Notes: generated by a model not told the origin, from the letters alone. A stretch of 64,000 nt of DNA from Polycladomyces abyssicola (GCF_018326425.1 NZ_AP024601.1:422001-486000); one strand, 5' to 3'. Shown: positions 17,678 through 26,376, numbered from the stretch's first letter. A program made the numbers and translations.

Positions 17678-18715
17678 TTGGGCAATCGAGTGATGGCAGC
17701 GTGCCGGATCGGATTTACCTATATTGGTACGGTTGTGGGGGCCGGGTTTGCCTCCGGACAGGAAATCATGCAATTTTTTACGCGTTTCGGCTCACAAGGC
17801 ATTTGGGGCATCGTGGCGGTCACCCTGATGTTTTCATGGCTGGGCACCCGTATGATGGTGATGGGGGCGCGGTTGAAAGCTGCTTCGTATGAAGAGCTGA
17901 ACCGGTTTCTGTTCGGTCCCCGGTGGGGGAAATGGATGAACGGATTCGTGGGGGTGGTGCTGTTTGGCGTCACGACGGCAATGATGTCGGGGACAGGCGC
18001 TCTGTTCCGGGAACAATTGGGGTGGTCGTTTCACCTGGGCGTCATTCTCACAGCTGCGGTGGCCTTCGCTGTGATTGTCCGCGGATTGGATGGCATTCTT
18101 TCCGTCAATTCGGTGATCGTGCCGATGATGTTTCTTTTTACCCTGCTCGTGGCGATCAACGGTTTGGGGCGGCCGGAGGCGGTTGAGTGGCTGACGGCAT
18201 CGCATCACGGCGGCGGACAGTGGTGGTTGTCTGCTTTGACATATGTGGCGTTCAATCTGGCGATGTCTCAAGCGGTATTGGTGCCGATGGGCAACGAAGT
18301 GGCCGATGAGCGGATTCTCACGGCGGGAGGATGGATTGGCGGAGTGGGATTGGGTGTGATGCTATTGGCCAGTCATTTTGCCATGACGTTGGAAATACCG
18401 GAGATTTTTCGGAGGGAAATCCCGATCGCGATGGTGATTGCCGCGTTGGGCACCGCGATGAAGGCTTTTTTTCTGTTGGTGATGTGGGGGGAGATCTTTA
18501 CTACCCTGATTGGCAATGTGTACGGTTTGGCCGCCCATCTCCATGAATATCTACCTTTTCGCATGAATACGATTATGGCCGGTATTTTCATCTCTGGTTA
18601 CGTTTGTTCGCTGATCGGGTTTCCCGCTTTCGTCGGATATGTCTACCCGTTGTTCGGCTACTGCGGACTGGCGGCGATCGGTCTGTTGGCATTGAGACCG
18701 TATCCTCGCTGGTGA
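17678..18715 (+). CDS. YkvI-family membrane transporter
   Basis: This 345-residue protein has about ten predicted transmembrane helices, with the N-terminal signature YIGTVVGAGFASGQEIMQFF typical of the YkvI family within the APC/LeuT-like superfamily. The substrate is not known for this family. The start is TTG 17678, nine bases after GAGGAG; no ATG gives a complete first helix. A structured leader element with an intrinsic terminator lies directly upstream, so expression may be attenuated. The next gene begins 12 bases downstream. Confidence 0.75.
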   Translation: MGNRVMAACRIGFTYIGTVVGAGFASGQEIMQFFTRFGSQGIWGIVAVTLMFSWLGTRMMVMGARLKAASYEELNRFLFGPRWGKWMNGFVGVVLFGVTTAMMSGTGALFREQLGWSFHLGVILTAAVAFAVIVRGLDGILSVNSVIVPMMFLFTLLVAINGLGRPEAVEWLTASHHGGGQWWLSALTYVAFNLAMSQAVLVPMGNEVADERILTAGGWIGGVGLGVMLLASHFAMTLEIPEIFRREIPIAMVIAALGTAMKAFFLLVMWGEIFTTLIGNVYGLAAHLHEYLPFRMNTIMAGIFISGYVCSLIGFPAFVGYVYPLFGYCGLAAIGLLALRPYPRW

Positions 18716-18727
18716 GGGGGCATCGTT

Positions 18728-19267
18728 ATGAGAACGCTCATCATTGCACTTGTCGCCTATGGGATCGGCATGTTCCCCTTTTACGGGTGGTGGATGGGAA
18801 GGCGGATCAATGGAAAAGCGATCATGCACACCGGTCCTTTGCAGGATGTGGTGCTGTGGGTAGTGTTGGAGATGACCAAAGGTGCTTTGGCCGTGTTGAT
18901 CGGGTGGGCGATGGGCGGATGGTTTGGTGCCAGCGTAGCGGCATTGCTGGTGGTGATGGGCCGCTTGTTTCCGGTTGTCCCCGCTTTTCGCAGCGGTGGG
19001 GGAACGGCAGTAGCGGCCGGAGCGTTGTTCGTGTTGAGTCCGATGCTGATTGCGATGGGTATCCTGGTTTATTTGGTCAGTTTGTTGTTGACGCGGTATA
19101 TGGGGATCTCGACAATACTGACCGTTGTGGCCGTAATGATTCTGTCGGTGGTGATTTCTGCACAACTGTATGTCATCATTGTTGCCGTTTGTGTGGGGTC
19201 CCTGATTTTGTATCATCAGACGACACGCCGTTTTGGCGGGTGGAAAAACCCCTTTCGCTTCCGCTGA
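18728..19267 (+). CDS. PlsY-like membrane protein with degenerate active site
   Basis: This 179-residue protein has about five transmembrane helices and resembles PlsY, the acyl-phosphate:glycerol-3-phosphate acyltransferase. MTKGALAVLIGWA matches the family D..KGALAV region. GRLFPVVPAFRSGGGTAVAAG matches the family GH.FPVF..F.GGKGVAT region. The key histidine is Arg and the GGKG is SGGG, so catalysis in the usual way is doubtful. It may be a diverged paralogue in lipid metabolism or a non-enzymatic membrane protein. It follows the YkvI-like gene closely and is probably cotranscribed. Confidence 0.6.
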   Translation: MRTLIIALVAYGIGMFPFYGWWMGRRINGKAIMHTGPLQDVVLWVVLEMTKGALAVLIGWAMGGWFGASVAALLVVMGRLFPVVPAFRSGGGTAVAAGALFVLSPMLIAMGILVYLVSLLLTRYMGISTILTVVAVMILSVVISAQLYVIIVAVCVGSLILYHQTTRRFGGWKNPFRFR

Positions 19268-19304
19268 TTGTGATACAATGGGGAAGAAGAGAGGGGGAAC
19301 CACC

Positions 19305-20096
19305 GTGGAGTGGACAGGCTATCTACGCCCCTTGGAACATGAGGTAGCCGAGCCGATCACGTATTTTGCCCGGGTGGGGGATGAAGCGGTTCGGCTCAAC
19401 GATTGGCTGGGGCAAACGATCCGCATCACGTTTCTCAAGGAGAAAGCTTGCTGCCATTGTGGACGCAAGATCAAAAAGACCTATAACAACGGTTATTGCT
19501 TCCCTTGTTTCCGAGACCTGGCGGAAAACGATCTGTGTATCGTGAAGCCGCATCTGTGCCATTATCACGAAGGTACCTGCCGTGATGATGCTTTTGGCGA
19601 TCAGCATTGCATGGTACCGCATTATGTGTACTTGGCGCTCAGCAGCGACGTCAAGGTGGGTATCACCCGCAAGACGAACGCATTCAAACGGTGGGTGGAC
19701 CAAGGTGCGGTGGCCGCGGTCCCAATCGCTGAAGTGCCGACACGCAAGGCTGCCGGCGAGTTGGAGTTGCATTTGTCCCAATACATAGCGGACAAAACGG
19801 ATTGGCGGAAGATGTTGAAAAACGAGGTGGCCGAGCGGGATCTGTGGCAGGTGAGGGAGGAAATCCGGGAGAAAGTGCCGGAGATGTTCCTGCCGTATTG
19901 GTTGGAAAAGACACAGATGTACCGGTTCACTTATCCCCAATTGGACCGGCCGGAAAAGATGAAATCGCTAGGATTGGACAAGCAGGAAGAGATCACAGGC
20001 CGCTTGGTGGGAATCAAGGCACAATATCTGCTGTTGGATCATGGTGTGTTTCATATGCGAAAACATACGGGCTACAAGGTGACGTTGGCAGTGTGA
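19305..20096 (+). CDS. DUF2797 family protein
   Basis: This 263-residue protein carries a treble-clef-like cysteine cluster (CCHCGRKIKKTYNNGYCFPC, residues about 48-67), more Cys/His pairs (HLCHYHEGTC) and a segment resembling a GIY-YIG core (YVYLALSSDVKVGITRKTN). The combination is characteristic of DUF2797 proteins, whose function is undetermined. The start is GTG 19305 after GAGAGGGGG; longer frames overlap the upstream gene. A clear terminator follows at 20126. Confidence 0.75.
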   Translation: MEWTGYLRPLEHEVAEPITYFARVGDEAVRLNDWLGQTIRITFLKEKACCHCGRKIKKTYNNGYCFPCFRDLAENDLCIVKPHLCHYHEGTCRDDAFGDQHCMVPHYVYLALSSDVKVGITRKTNAFKRWVDQGAVAAVPIAEVPTRKAAGELELHLSQYIADKTDWRKMLKNEVAERDLWQVREEIREKVPEMFLPYWLEKTQMYRFTYPQLDRPEKMKSLGLDKQEEITGRLVGIKAQYLLLDHGVFHMRKHTGYKVTLAV

Positions 20097-20125
20097 GAGA
20101 GTGGAGATCATAACATGGATGGACG

Positions 20126-20148
20126 ACACGCCCCAGGCGTGTTTTTTT
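20126..20148 (+). terminator. Terminator of the DUF2797 gene
   Basis: ACACGCC (20126-20132) and GGCGTGT (20136-20142) form a 7-bp stem with a 3-base loop, followed by seven T. Confidence 0.85.
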
Positions 20149-20382
20149 GTTGAAAAGGGAGGCAAAATTCCTACGAGTCTCCAAACGGGAGTGAAAAAAG
20201 ATCGAAGCACGATAATACAAAAGTATGACTGATGGATAAAACCATTGAATGAGAAAAAAACACTCCTTTGTATTAAAATACAATCTTCACCGACGAGAAA
20301 TCACTTTCATCACTGAGGGTTTCAGTGGAACTTAAAAAACTCGAAACAATTTTTTGGATAGATCATTCCACTTTGTTGGAAA

Positions 20383-20518
20383 AGAGTATATAATATAAAT
20401 GCGACATCGGCGAACGTGATTGAAACCAACGGCTAGTTTCAAACAGCGTCCTGTAATTTAACGCAAGCCCCCCTTGCAATACACTTTTTTCAATTGGATA
20501 CAAGTTTGACCCCCTTGA
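20383..20518 (+). other. AT-rich intergenic stretch, possible small transcript
   Basis: The gap 20149-20562 holds no plausible ORF. A TATAAT box near 20390 has TTCCAC 17 bp upstream. A 7-bp inverted repeat (TTGAAAC / GTTTCAA, 20420-20442) lies downstream, and the strong hairpin at 20519-20552 could end a transcript of about 150 bases. This is weak support for a small RNA. Confidence 0.25.
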
Positions 20519-20552
20519 GCGAAAGGGCCGGCAATGTAGCCGGCCCTTTCGC
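20519..20552. terminator. Strong bidirectional hairpin
   Basis: A perfect 14-bp stem (GCGAAAGGGCCGGC and its complement) with a 6-base loop lies just after the stop of the minus-strand hydrolase. Short T-runs occur only inside the arms. It probably terminates both sides. Confidence 0.65.
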
Positions 20553-20562
20553 TGTGCTCTCC

Positions 20563-21411
20563 TCACTGCGATTCACTCCAAGTCTGATGCAAAAAGCGTG
20601 CAGTCTCATCCAAGGCTTGGTCCAGGTAAGGGGTTGGACCGCGGAACGGGTGGACACAACCAAAAGTGTGATCCGCTCCTTCGATGATGACCAAACGGGC
20701 GTTAGCGGCTGCGCTGGAGAGTTGCTTGGCCGCGGCGAGTGGTACGGAGCGGTCGTCACTCCCGTGCAAAATCAGCAGGGGGCGTTCGAAAGACGGGAGT
20801 CGGTTCAGGATGTCGAACCGCTCACGGTTGCGTTCCAGATCGTCCAACACCTCACGGTGAATCGGCATCTCTTGACCTGTGCGGGCGTTGAGGATGGTGG
20901 CAACGCCTTTTTCGCGGATTTCCCGTTTCAGGTCATCGGAGAACAGGTCGACACGGGCAACGCTGTTCCACAACACGACAGCCCCGATCTCCGGATGATC
21001 CATCGCGAAGATCAGGCTGTTCCCTCCGCCGCGACTGTGCCCGACCAGGGCGATTTTATCAGTGTCCATTGCTTCACGCAAAGGCACATTTCCCTGTAAC
21101 AGCCGATCCAGGAGGTATGCCAAGTCCTCCTGTTCACGGGAATACGTATTACGAGCGAACTTGTCCAGTTCATCGAATTCTTCCAGATTTTCACCCACTC
21201 CGTTCATGGAGAAATTGAAGGTGATGACGGCAAACCCCCGGTCTGCCAGTACACGGGCAGCATGCGGGAAAAAGCCCCAGTTTTTGAATCCCTTAAAACC
21301 GTGGCACATAATGACAACCGGGAGCGGCGACTTGGTCGTTGCGGCATAAACGTCTCCACGGATGATGCGGTTTTCCTTTCCCAAATCCCATGTGAAGGTC
21401 TGATGTTCCAT
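20563..21411 (-). CDS. Alpha/beta hydrolase (dienelactone-hydrolase-like)
   Basis: This 282-residue cytoplasmic hydrolase shows the oxyanion turn MCHGFKGFKNWG, the nucleophile elbow GHSRGG and the acid/histidine region HGSDD and GADHTFG. It lacks a signal peptide. Such proteins hydrolyse small esters or amides; the substrate is unknown. ATG 21411 has no clear ribosome site. An inverted repeat (GGCGCAA / TTGCGCC, 21419-21441) sits immediately upstream, and a copy of the dispersed repeat lies beyond it, oriented toward the gene. Confidence 0.85.
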   Translation of the reverse strand: MEHQTFTWDLGKENRIIRGDVYAATTKSPLPVVIMCHGFKGFKNWGFFPHAARVLADRGFAVITFNFSMNGVGENLEEFDELDKFARNTYSREQEDLAYLLDRLLQGNVPLREAMDTDKIALVGHSRGGGNSLIFAMDHPEIGAVVLWNSVARVDLFSDDLKREIREKGVATILNARTGQEMPIHREVLDDLERNRERFDILNRLPSFERPLLILHGSDDRSVPLAAAKQLSSAAANARLVIIEGADHTFGCVHPFRGPTPYLDQALDETARFLHQTWSESQ

Positions 21412-21418
21412 CTATTGC

Positions 21419-21441
21419 GGCGCAAATGGTAGAATTGCGCC
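21419..21441. promoter_or_regulatory. Inverted repeat at the hydrolase start
   Basis: GGCGCAA and TTGCGCC flank 9 bases, eight bases upstream of the hydrolase start. It could be an operator or an RNA hairpin controlling translation; nothing distinguishes the two. Confidence 0.4.
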
Positions 21442-21487
21442 TGCACCCTCCTTTCCGTGATCGGGTTCCCAGGGCGTTTCTGGCAAA

Positions 21488-21668
21488 CACTGACCACATT
21501 CTTTTCCCGACTCGGTCCACCTGCACCTGCAAGGAAGCAGATCACGGCCGTTCCGACCCAGTGAGAGCCAGATGTGGGCAAAGTACGCTTCGCATGGAGG
21601 AATTTGCTCGCGATTAAATTCTGCGCTTTCCGGGTCTTCGCTTTGTCGGGGCTTGGTAAGTCGCCATG
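21488..21668 (-). repeat. Dispersed intergenic repeat, copy 1
   Basis: Read on the minus strand this aligns with 25745-25925: GGCGACTTACCAAGCCC, AGCGAAGACCCGGAAAGCGC, GCGAAGCGTACTTTGCCC, CTGGGTCGGAACGG and GCAGGTGGACCGAGTCGGGA all recur there in order with scattered differences. A shorter match lies at 31205-31318. It has no recognisable ORF of its own. It may be a decayed mobile element or a structured RNA. Confidence 0.7.
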
Positions 21669-21840
21669 AAAAAAACATGTGCCTCAGTTACAGAATGATG
21701 ATACACGCCCTGACAAACTTGATTTCGCATCAAAGCTGTCGTTTTCCTCTTTCCCGTGACGACCGTTCTCTAAACAAAGGGGATGGTCAGAAATCCGACA
21801 AAGTGTTAAAATTCGGGTAGATTGCAAACCGACAAGTGAA

Positions 21841-22137
21841 TAGGCGAAAAGGTCCTTTATCCAAAAGGGATAAAGGTGAAAAGGGAAGACCGGTGCAAAT
21901 CCGGCGCGGTCCCGCCACTGTGAGTGGGGAGCGCGGTCGCACGATGCCACTGTCCCCAAGGGGATGGGAAGGCGCGGCCGAATGCGGTGATCCACGAGCC
22001 AGGAGACCTGCCTTTTCGCGGTCACTTGCGATTCTCCTTCGGGGTGTGAGGAGGAGCGCAACACTCGCGTGCGCGTTTTCCAGCATGCGGTATGCGCGAG
22101 AGGATTTCCCTGACCTCGATGGAGGCGGGGTTTTTTT
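21841..22137 (+). ncRNA. Cobalamin (B12) riboswitch with expression platform
   Basis: The core is clear: AAGGGAAGACCGGTGCAAAT, GCGGTCCCGCCACTGTGA and the terminal AGCCAGGAGACCTGCC (about 21998-22012). The expression platform ends with a hairpin (CCTC/GAGG extended by CCC/GGGG) and seven T at 22108-22137, an intrinsic terminator 29 bases before btuF. With cobalamin bound the terminator should form and shut down uptake genes; this is established for the class. Confidence 0.95.
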
Positions 22138-22165
22138 ATGTTGTGAAGGGAAGGAGAGAGACTGG

Positions 22166-23110
22166 ATGAAGAAATGGTTTGGTTGGTTGTTGACGTTGTT
22201 GTTGGTAATGACGATGGGGGTGGCGGGCTGCTCTCAGTCGCCCCAACCGCACGCGGATCATGACGGAAAACAGGGTGCTTACCCGGTTACCCTCAAGGAT
22301 GCATCCGGGCAGAGCGTAACGATCAAGCGGGAACCCCAGCGCATCGTTTCATTGGTCCCCAGCACCACGGAAATCGCGTTTTCATTGGGTCTGGACAAAA
22401 AGATCGTTGGCGTTTCATCTCTGGACAATTATCCGGCGGGTGCGGCGAAGAAGGAAAAAGTGGGAGATTTGAAGATTAATGTGGAAAAAGTAGTGTCGCT
22501 GAAGCCCGATCTGGTGCTGGCCAACCCGATAAACGGCCAGGATACGATCGGCCAATTGCGGAAACTGGGGTTAACGGTGCTGGTGGTGGACGGACAAAGC
22601 CTTAAAGGTGTAGAAGATTCGATTCTCTTGGTGGGCAAAGCGACGGGGGCCATGGACAAGGCTCGTCAGGTAATCGCAAAGATGGAACAGGAGAAAAACC
22701 ATGTGACACAAAAAGTGGCTTCCATCCCGGCCGACAAGCGGGTTAAAGTGTGGATTGAGCTGGACCCGACACTGTTTACTGCCGGTTCGGGTACCTTTAT
22801 GGACGAGCTGATTCGTTTGGCCGGAGGGAACAACGTGGCCGCAAGCCAAAAAGGATGGCCTCAAGTGTCGGCGGAGCAGGTCGTGAAATGGAATCCGGAC
22901 GTGATCATCGCCACCTATGACACCGGCGGAAATAAAGTGGTGTCACAAATCGCCTCCCGCTCCGGATGGGCTGGGATCAACGCTGTGAAGCAAAAACGGA
23001 TTGTCACGGTCAACCCGGATTTGGTCAACCGGCCCGGACCGCGGGTGACGCAAGGGCTGAAACAGATCGCGCAAGCGTTGTATCCGCAAGTGTTTAGTGC
23101 GAAACAGTAA
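22166..23110 (+). CDS. btuF: Cobalamin-binding lipoprotein BtuF
   Basis: This 314-residue substrate-binding protein belongs to the FecB/BtuF type (helical-backbone, metal/cobalamin binding). A signal peptide leads to the lipobox VAGC (Cys22), so it is tethered outside the membrane. RIVSLVPSTTEIAFSLGL and VVSLKPDLVLA are typical of the family. ATG 22166 has GGAAGGAG upstream; the longer open frame overlaps the riboswitch and is not the start. The B12 riboswitch and the following permease and ATPase genes identify the ligand as a corrinoid. Confidence 0.93.
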   Translation: MKKWFGWLLTLLLVMTMGVAGCSQSPQPHADHDGKQGAYPVTLKDASGQSVTIKREPQRIVSLVPSTTEIAFSLGLDKKIVGVSSLDNYPAGAAKKEKVGDLKINVEKVVSLKPDLVLANPINGQDTIGQLRKLGLTVLVVDGQSLKGVEDSILLVGKATGAMDKARQVIAKMEQEKNHVTQKVASIPADKRVKVWIELDPTLFTAGSGTFMDELIRLAGGNNVAASQKGWPQVSAEQVVKWNPDVIIATYDTGGNKVVSQIASRSGWAGINAVKQKRIVTVNPDLVNRPGPRVTQGLKQIAQALYPQVFSAKQ

Positions 23111-23117
23111 GGGAAAC

Positions 23118-24173
23118 ATGATGCGGAGCAAAAAAGTATATTGGTTGGCGGGTCTGGCGGGACTGCTGACGTTGACGGTGGCCGTAGCCGTATCCGTCGG
23201 CAGTACGCCGATCCCGCTGGCGGATGTATGGCGGATTCTGGGGCGGGTGTTGCCCGGAGTCGGTTCGATGATTCAACCGCCGGGCGACACGTCTGTCGAG
23301 ACGATTGTGCGATCCATTCGGTTACCGCGGGTTTTGCTGTCCGTACTGGTCGGAGCATCGCTTGCCATGGCGGGTGTCGTCTATCAGGCGTTGTTGCGTA
23401 ACCCGTTGGCCGATCCGTACATTCTCGGCGTCTCTTCCGGAGCGGCCCTCGGGGCGGTCATTGCACTGTTGACCGGGTGGGGAGCGGCCTGGCTGGGTGG
23501 CTGGAACGTACCTGTCTTCGCATTTATCGGTGCAATGGTGGCATTGCTGGCCGTGTTGCAATTGGCCAGGGTCGGTTCGCAGATGCGGCCGGAGACACTC
23601 ATCCTGTCCGGTGTAGTCGTACAGGCGTTTTTCGGTGCGGTACTCACGTTTTGCATCGCGTTGTCCGAAGAACAACTGCAACAGATCCAGAGCTGGCTGA
23701 TGGGAAGTTTCGCCCTGCGGGAATGGGAACACGTTGCCGTGGTGGGTCCGTTTCTGGCCATCGGTACCGTGGTGTGCTGGTGGTTTAGCCGGGAGTTAAA
23801 CCTGTTTGCGTTGGGCGATCGGGCAGCGGGGCATCTCGGCGTGTCCGTCGGGATGGTGCGCGGACTGTTGTTGGTGACGGCATCACTTGTTACCGCCGCA
23901 GCCGTGTCCGTATCAGGGACAATCGGGTTTGTCGGGTTGGTCGTTCCACATGTGATGCGCATATTGTGCGGTCCCGATCATCGTTGGTTGATTCCGTTGT
24001 CCTTGTTGGCAGGTGGGGTCTTTCTGACGGGTGCCGATCTGTTGGCCCGAGTGATGTTGGCGCCTCGTGAATTACCGATCGGGGTGGTGACTGCGTTTGT
24101 CGGCGCACCGTTTTTCGCATGGTTGTTGAGAAACCATCTCCGTTCCCGCAGAGGGGAGGGATCGTCATGTTAG
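23118..24173 (+). CDS. btuC: Cobalamin ABC transporter permease BtuC
   Basis: This 351-residue FecCD-family permease has about ten transmembrane helices. VLVGASLAMAGVVYQALLRNPLADP and the loop SGTIGFVGLVVPHVMR, which docks to the ATPase, are family hallmarks. It starts at ATG 23118 (or 23121) seven bases after btuF and overlaps btuD by seven bases, consistent with translational coupling. Confidence 0.93.
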   Translation: MMRSKKVYWLAGLAGLLTLTVAVAVSVGSTPIPLADVWRILGRVLPGVGSMIQPPGDTSVETIVRSIRLPRVLLSVLVGASLAMAGVVYQALLRNPLADPYILGVSSGAALGAVIALLTGWGAAWLGGWNVPVFAFIGAMVALLAVLQLARVGSQMRPETLILSGVVVQAFFGAVLTFCIALSEEQLQQIQSWLMGSFALREWEHVAVVGPFLAIGTVVCWWFSRELNLFALGDRAAGHLGVSVGMVRGLLLVTASLVTAAAVSVSGTIGFVGLVVPHVMRILCGPDHRWLIPLSLLAGGVFLTGADLLARVMLAPRELPIGVVTAFVGAPFFAWLLRNHLRSRRGEGSSC

Positions 24174-24994
24174 CAGCCCGAAAGGTGGGCAAACACTATG
24201 GCGAACGCAGTGTGCTGTCCGAAGTCAGTTTGAATGTCGGCCCTGGTGAGATGGTAGGTATCATCGGTCCCAATGGCTCAGGCAAAACCACTTTACTTCG
24301 GCTGTTGTCCGGTGAGGAACGCCCCGATACGGGTACCGTGATGTGGGAAGACCGTCCGATCGCGGATTGGCCGGTCAGGGAGCGGGCGCGCCGGATCGCT
24401 CTGCTACCCCAGGAAGGGTTGCCCCCGCTTGATTTCACCGTGGAAGAAGTGGTGATGATGGGCCGTCATCCTCACCAGGGTTGGTGGCCGTGGATAACGG
24501 AACGGGATCGCGCATTGGTGGAGGAAATTTTGGCCGATACGGATCTGCTTTCGCACCGGTGGCGACCCGTCGCGGTATTGAGCGGCGGTGAGCGGCAACG
24601 GGTGGCGATTGCACAGGCGATGGCGCAACAGCCCCGGTTGTTGTTGCTGGATGAGCCCACGACCTATCTGGATGTACGGCATCAGTTGAGCATGCTCGAC
24701 CGGATTGTGCGGTGGAAACGGAAAGATGGGTTGTCCGTCGTGATCGTGTTACATGATTTGAATTTGGCGGCGCAATTCTGTGACCGGTTATTGTTGCTGA
24801 AAAATGGTCGGGTGATTCGGGAGGGGACACCGGAACAGGTGATCCAGGCGTCAGTGATCCGCGATGCGTACGGCATCGATCCGGTGATGGTACGCCATCC
24901 GTCCGCCGGCGTGCCGCAGGTATTGCTGCAGTCGGAGGAGAAAGGATTTGTAACCACGTCTTGCGGACAGCCGCTTTCTGTTTCCGCTCCATAA
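24167..24994 (+). CDS. btuD: Cobalamin ABC transporter ATPase BtuD
   Basis: This 275-residue ATPase has Walker A GPNGSGKTT (residues 34-42), the signature LSGGERQRVAIAQAM, Walker B LLLLDEP and the switch histidine in VIVLHDLN. ATG 24167 sits behind GGGGAGGGA and overlaps the end of btuC. It energises corrinoid import with BtuF and BtuC. Confidence 0.93.
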   Translation: MLAARKVGKHYGERSVLSEVSLNVGPGEMVGIIGPNGSGKTTLLRLLSGEERPDTGTVMWEDRPIADWPVRERARRIALLPQEGLPPLDFTVEEVVMMGRHPHQGWWPWITERDRALVEEILADTDLLSHRWRPVAVLSGGERQRVAIAQAMAQQPRLLLLDEPTTYLDVRHQLSMLDRIVRWKRKDGLSVVIVLHDLNLAAQFCDRLLLLKNGRVIREGTPEQVIQASVIRDAYGIDPVMVRHPSAGVPQVLLQSEEKGFVTTSCGQPLSVSAP

Positions 24995-25104
24995 AATGGT
25001 CACCTTGATTCTCGGCAACCAATGGTAGATCCGGTTTTCATGTCCGATGCATTTGTCTGAACGGTGAACCGCTTCGATATCCGCTTCATGAAGGAGTGAA
25101 GATG

Positions 25105-25662
25105 ATGCGCATCTATACCCGTACCGGGGATGAAGGAAAAACCGGTGTTATCGGCGGACGGGTCGACAAGGACGACATCCGCGTCGAAGCGTACGGTACG
25201 ATTGATGAGTTGAATGCGTTTGTCGGTGAGGCGATCGCCCGAATGAACCCGGAGAAACACGCAGACATGATTCGCGATTTGACTGAGATTCAGCACGAAC
25301 TGTTCGATGCCGGCGGTGATTTGGCGCAGGTGGGAAAAAAGCGGCAGTACAAATTGACGGCCGACCTGGTGAACCGTTTGGAGGAATGGATTGATCGCTA
25401 CATGGCGGAAACTCCGGAAATTCAACGGTTTATCCTGCCCGGTGGATCGCCAGTATCCGCAGCGCTTCATCTGTGTCGCGTATTGGCACGTCGGGCCGAG
25501 CGCCGCGTGGTGACGCTGTGCCGAGAGCAGGAGACCAACGACGAGGTACGCCGTTATTTGAACCGCCTTTCCGACTTTTTCTTCGCCATCGCCCGTGCGG
25601 CCAACGTGAGGGATGGAGTGTCCGATGTAGAGTACAAACGGGGCGGACAAGTGTTTCGTTAA
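25105..25662 (+). CDS. PduO-type cob(I)alamin adenosyltransferase
   Basis: This 185-residue protein transfers adenosyl from ATP to cob(I)alamin, making coenzyme B12. The N-terminal MRIYTRTGDEGKTGV, the central DLTEIQHELFDAGGDLA, and the C-terminal RRAERRVV and YLNRLSDFFFAIAR are diagnostic of the PduO/MMAB family. ATG 25105 is eight bases from AAGGAG (25102 is possible). It lies 110 bases after btuD and likely belongs to the same B12 regulon: imported corrinoid is adenosylated here. Confidence 0.93.
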   Translation: MRIYTRTGDEGKTGVIGGRVDKDDIRVEAYGTIDELNAFVGEAIARMNPEKHADMIRDLTEIQHELFDAGGDLAQVGKKRQYKLTADLVNRLEEWIDRYMAETPEIQRFILPGGSPVSAALHLCRVLARRAERRVVTLCREQETNDEVRRYLNRLSDFFFAIARAANVRDGVSDVEYKRGGQVFR

Positions 25663-25744
25663 GGGTGAAAAGGTGTTCGGCAAAACAAGGGGTGGGCTTG
25701 AGGTGTGTCTGGGCATTCCGTAAGGGAGCAATGGTTTCCCAGGC

Positions 25745-25940
25745 GGGCGACTGACCAAGCCCTGACTGAGCGAAGACTCGGAAAGCGCAGAATTAAAACG
25801 CGGGCAATTTCTTCAAAGCGAAGTGTACTTTGCCCGCGACCTGCGCTGACCGGGTCGGAGCGGTCATCATCTTCTTCCATGCAGGGCGCAGGTGGAGCGA
25901 GCCGGGAAAACGATGTACAGACATACCCTCGAAGGAAGGG
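25745..25940 (+). repeat. Dispersed intergenic repeat, copy 2
   Basis: This is the best-preserved copy of the family (others at 21488-21668 minus and 31205-31318). Pairings visible here are CGCGGGCAA/TTGCCCGCG (about 25799-25838), CCTGCGC/GCGCAGG and, inside that, GACCG/CGGTC, with a hairpin ATACCCT/AGGGTAT at its end. It occupies most of the gap 25663-26008, upstream of the ArsC-like gene. The arms are only partly kept in the other copies. Confidence 0.7.
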
Positions 25941-26008
25941 TATCGAACACGCCTGGTTCCGCCAAGTTGGGTATACTGGTAACGGACAATCTGTGGGGAG
26001 GGTTTCAG

Positions 26009-26371
26009 ATGGCGAAGTTGAAAATGTACTGGTACCCCCGTTGCGGCACCTGTCGCAAGGCAAAAAAGTTTCTGGAGGAGCGGGGAGTTCCGTTTGAAGA
26101 GCAGCATATCGTCGAGAATCCGCCCAGCCGTGCGGAGCTGGAAGAGCTCGTCCGCAAAAGCGGCCTGCCCGTGCAGAAATTTTTCAATACGAGCGGACAA
26201 AAATACCGGGAGCTCAATCTGAAGGAAAAGTTGAAAACGATGAGCGATGATGAAAAGCTGGATTTGCTCGCCAGTGACGGCATGTTGATCAAACGGCCGA
26301 TCGTCACCGACGGCGAACGGGTCACGGTGGGCTTCAAGGAAGAGCAGTTTGAGGAAAATTGGGTGAGCTGA
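26009..26371 (+). CDS. ArsC/Spx-family protein (YusI-like)
   Basis: This 120-residue thioredoxin-fold protein has Cys12-x2-Cys15 (PRCGTCRKAKKFL), and FNTSGQKYRELNL and MLIKRPIV are family signatures. It is closer to the YusI/ArsC-like branch than to classical arsenate reductase or Spx; the true substrate is unknown. ATG 26009 follows GGGGAGG. In Bacillus subtilis the yusI gene lies beside gcvH and yusG, which occur near 34.4-35.2 kb here, so the cluster is split in this genome. Confidence 0.85.
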   Translation: MAKLKMYWYPRCGTCRKAKKFLEERGVPFEEQHIVENPPSRAELEELVRKSGLPVQKFFNTSGQKYRELNLKEKLKTMSDDEKLDLLASDGMLIKRPIVTDGERVTVGFKEEQFEENWVS

Positions 26372-26376
26372 GCATA

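Noticed and set aside
21488-21540. T-box interpretation of the dispersed repeat because of GGTGGACCG
   Set aside because: The T-box core GGTGGnACCGCG has an extra base, the other copies diverge at these positions, and no specifier-loop stem or downstream aminoacyl-tRNA or amino-acid gene is present.
21836-22165. Extended N-terminus of BtuF through the riboswitch
   Set aside because: The open frame runs over the cobalamin aptamer and terminator; the signal peptide begins at 22166 behind GGAAGGAG.
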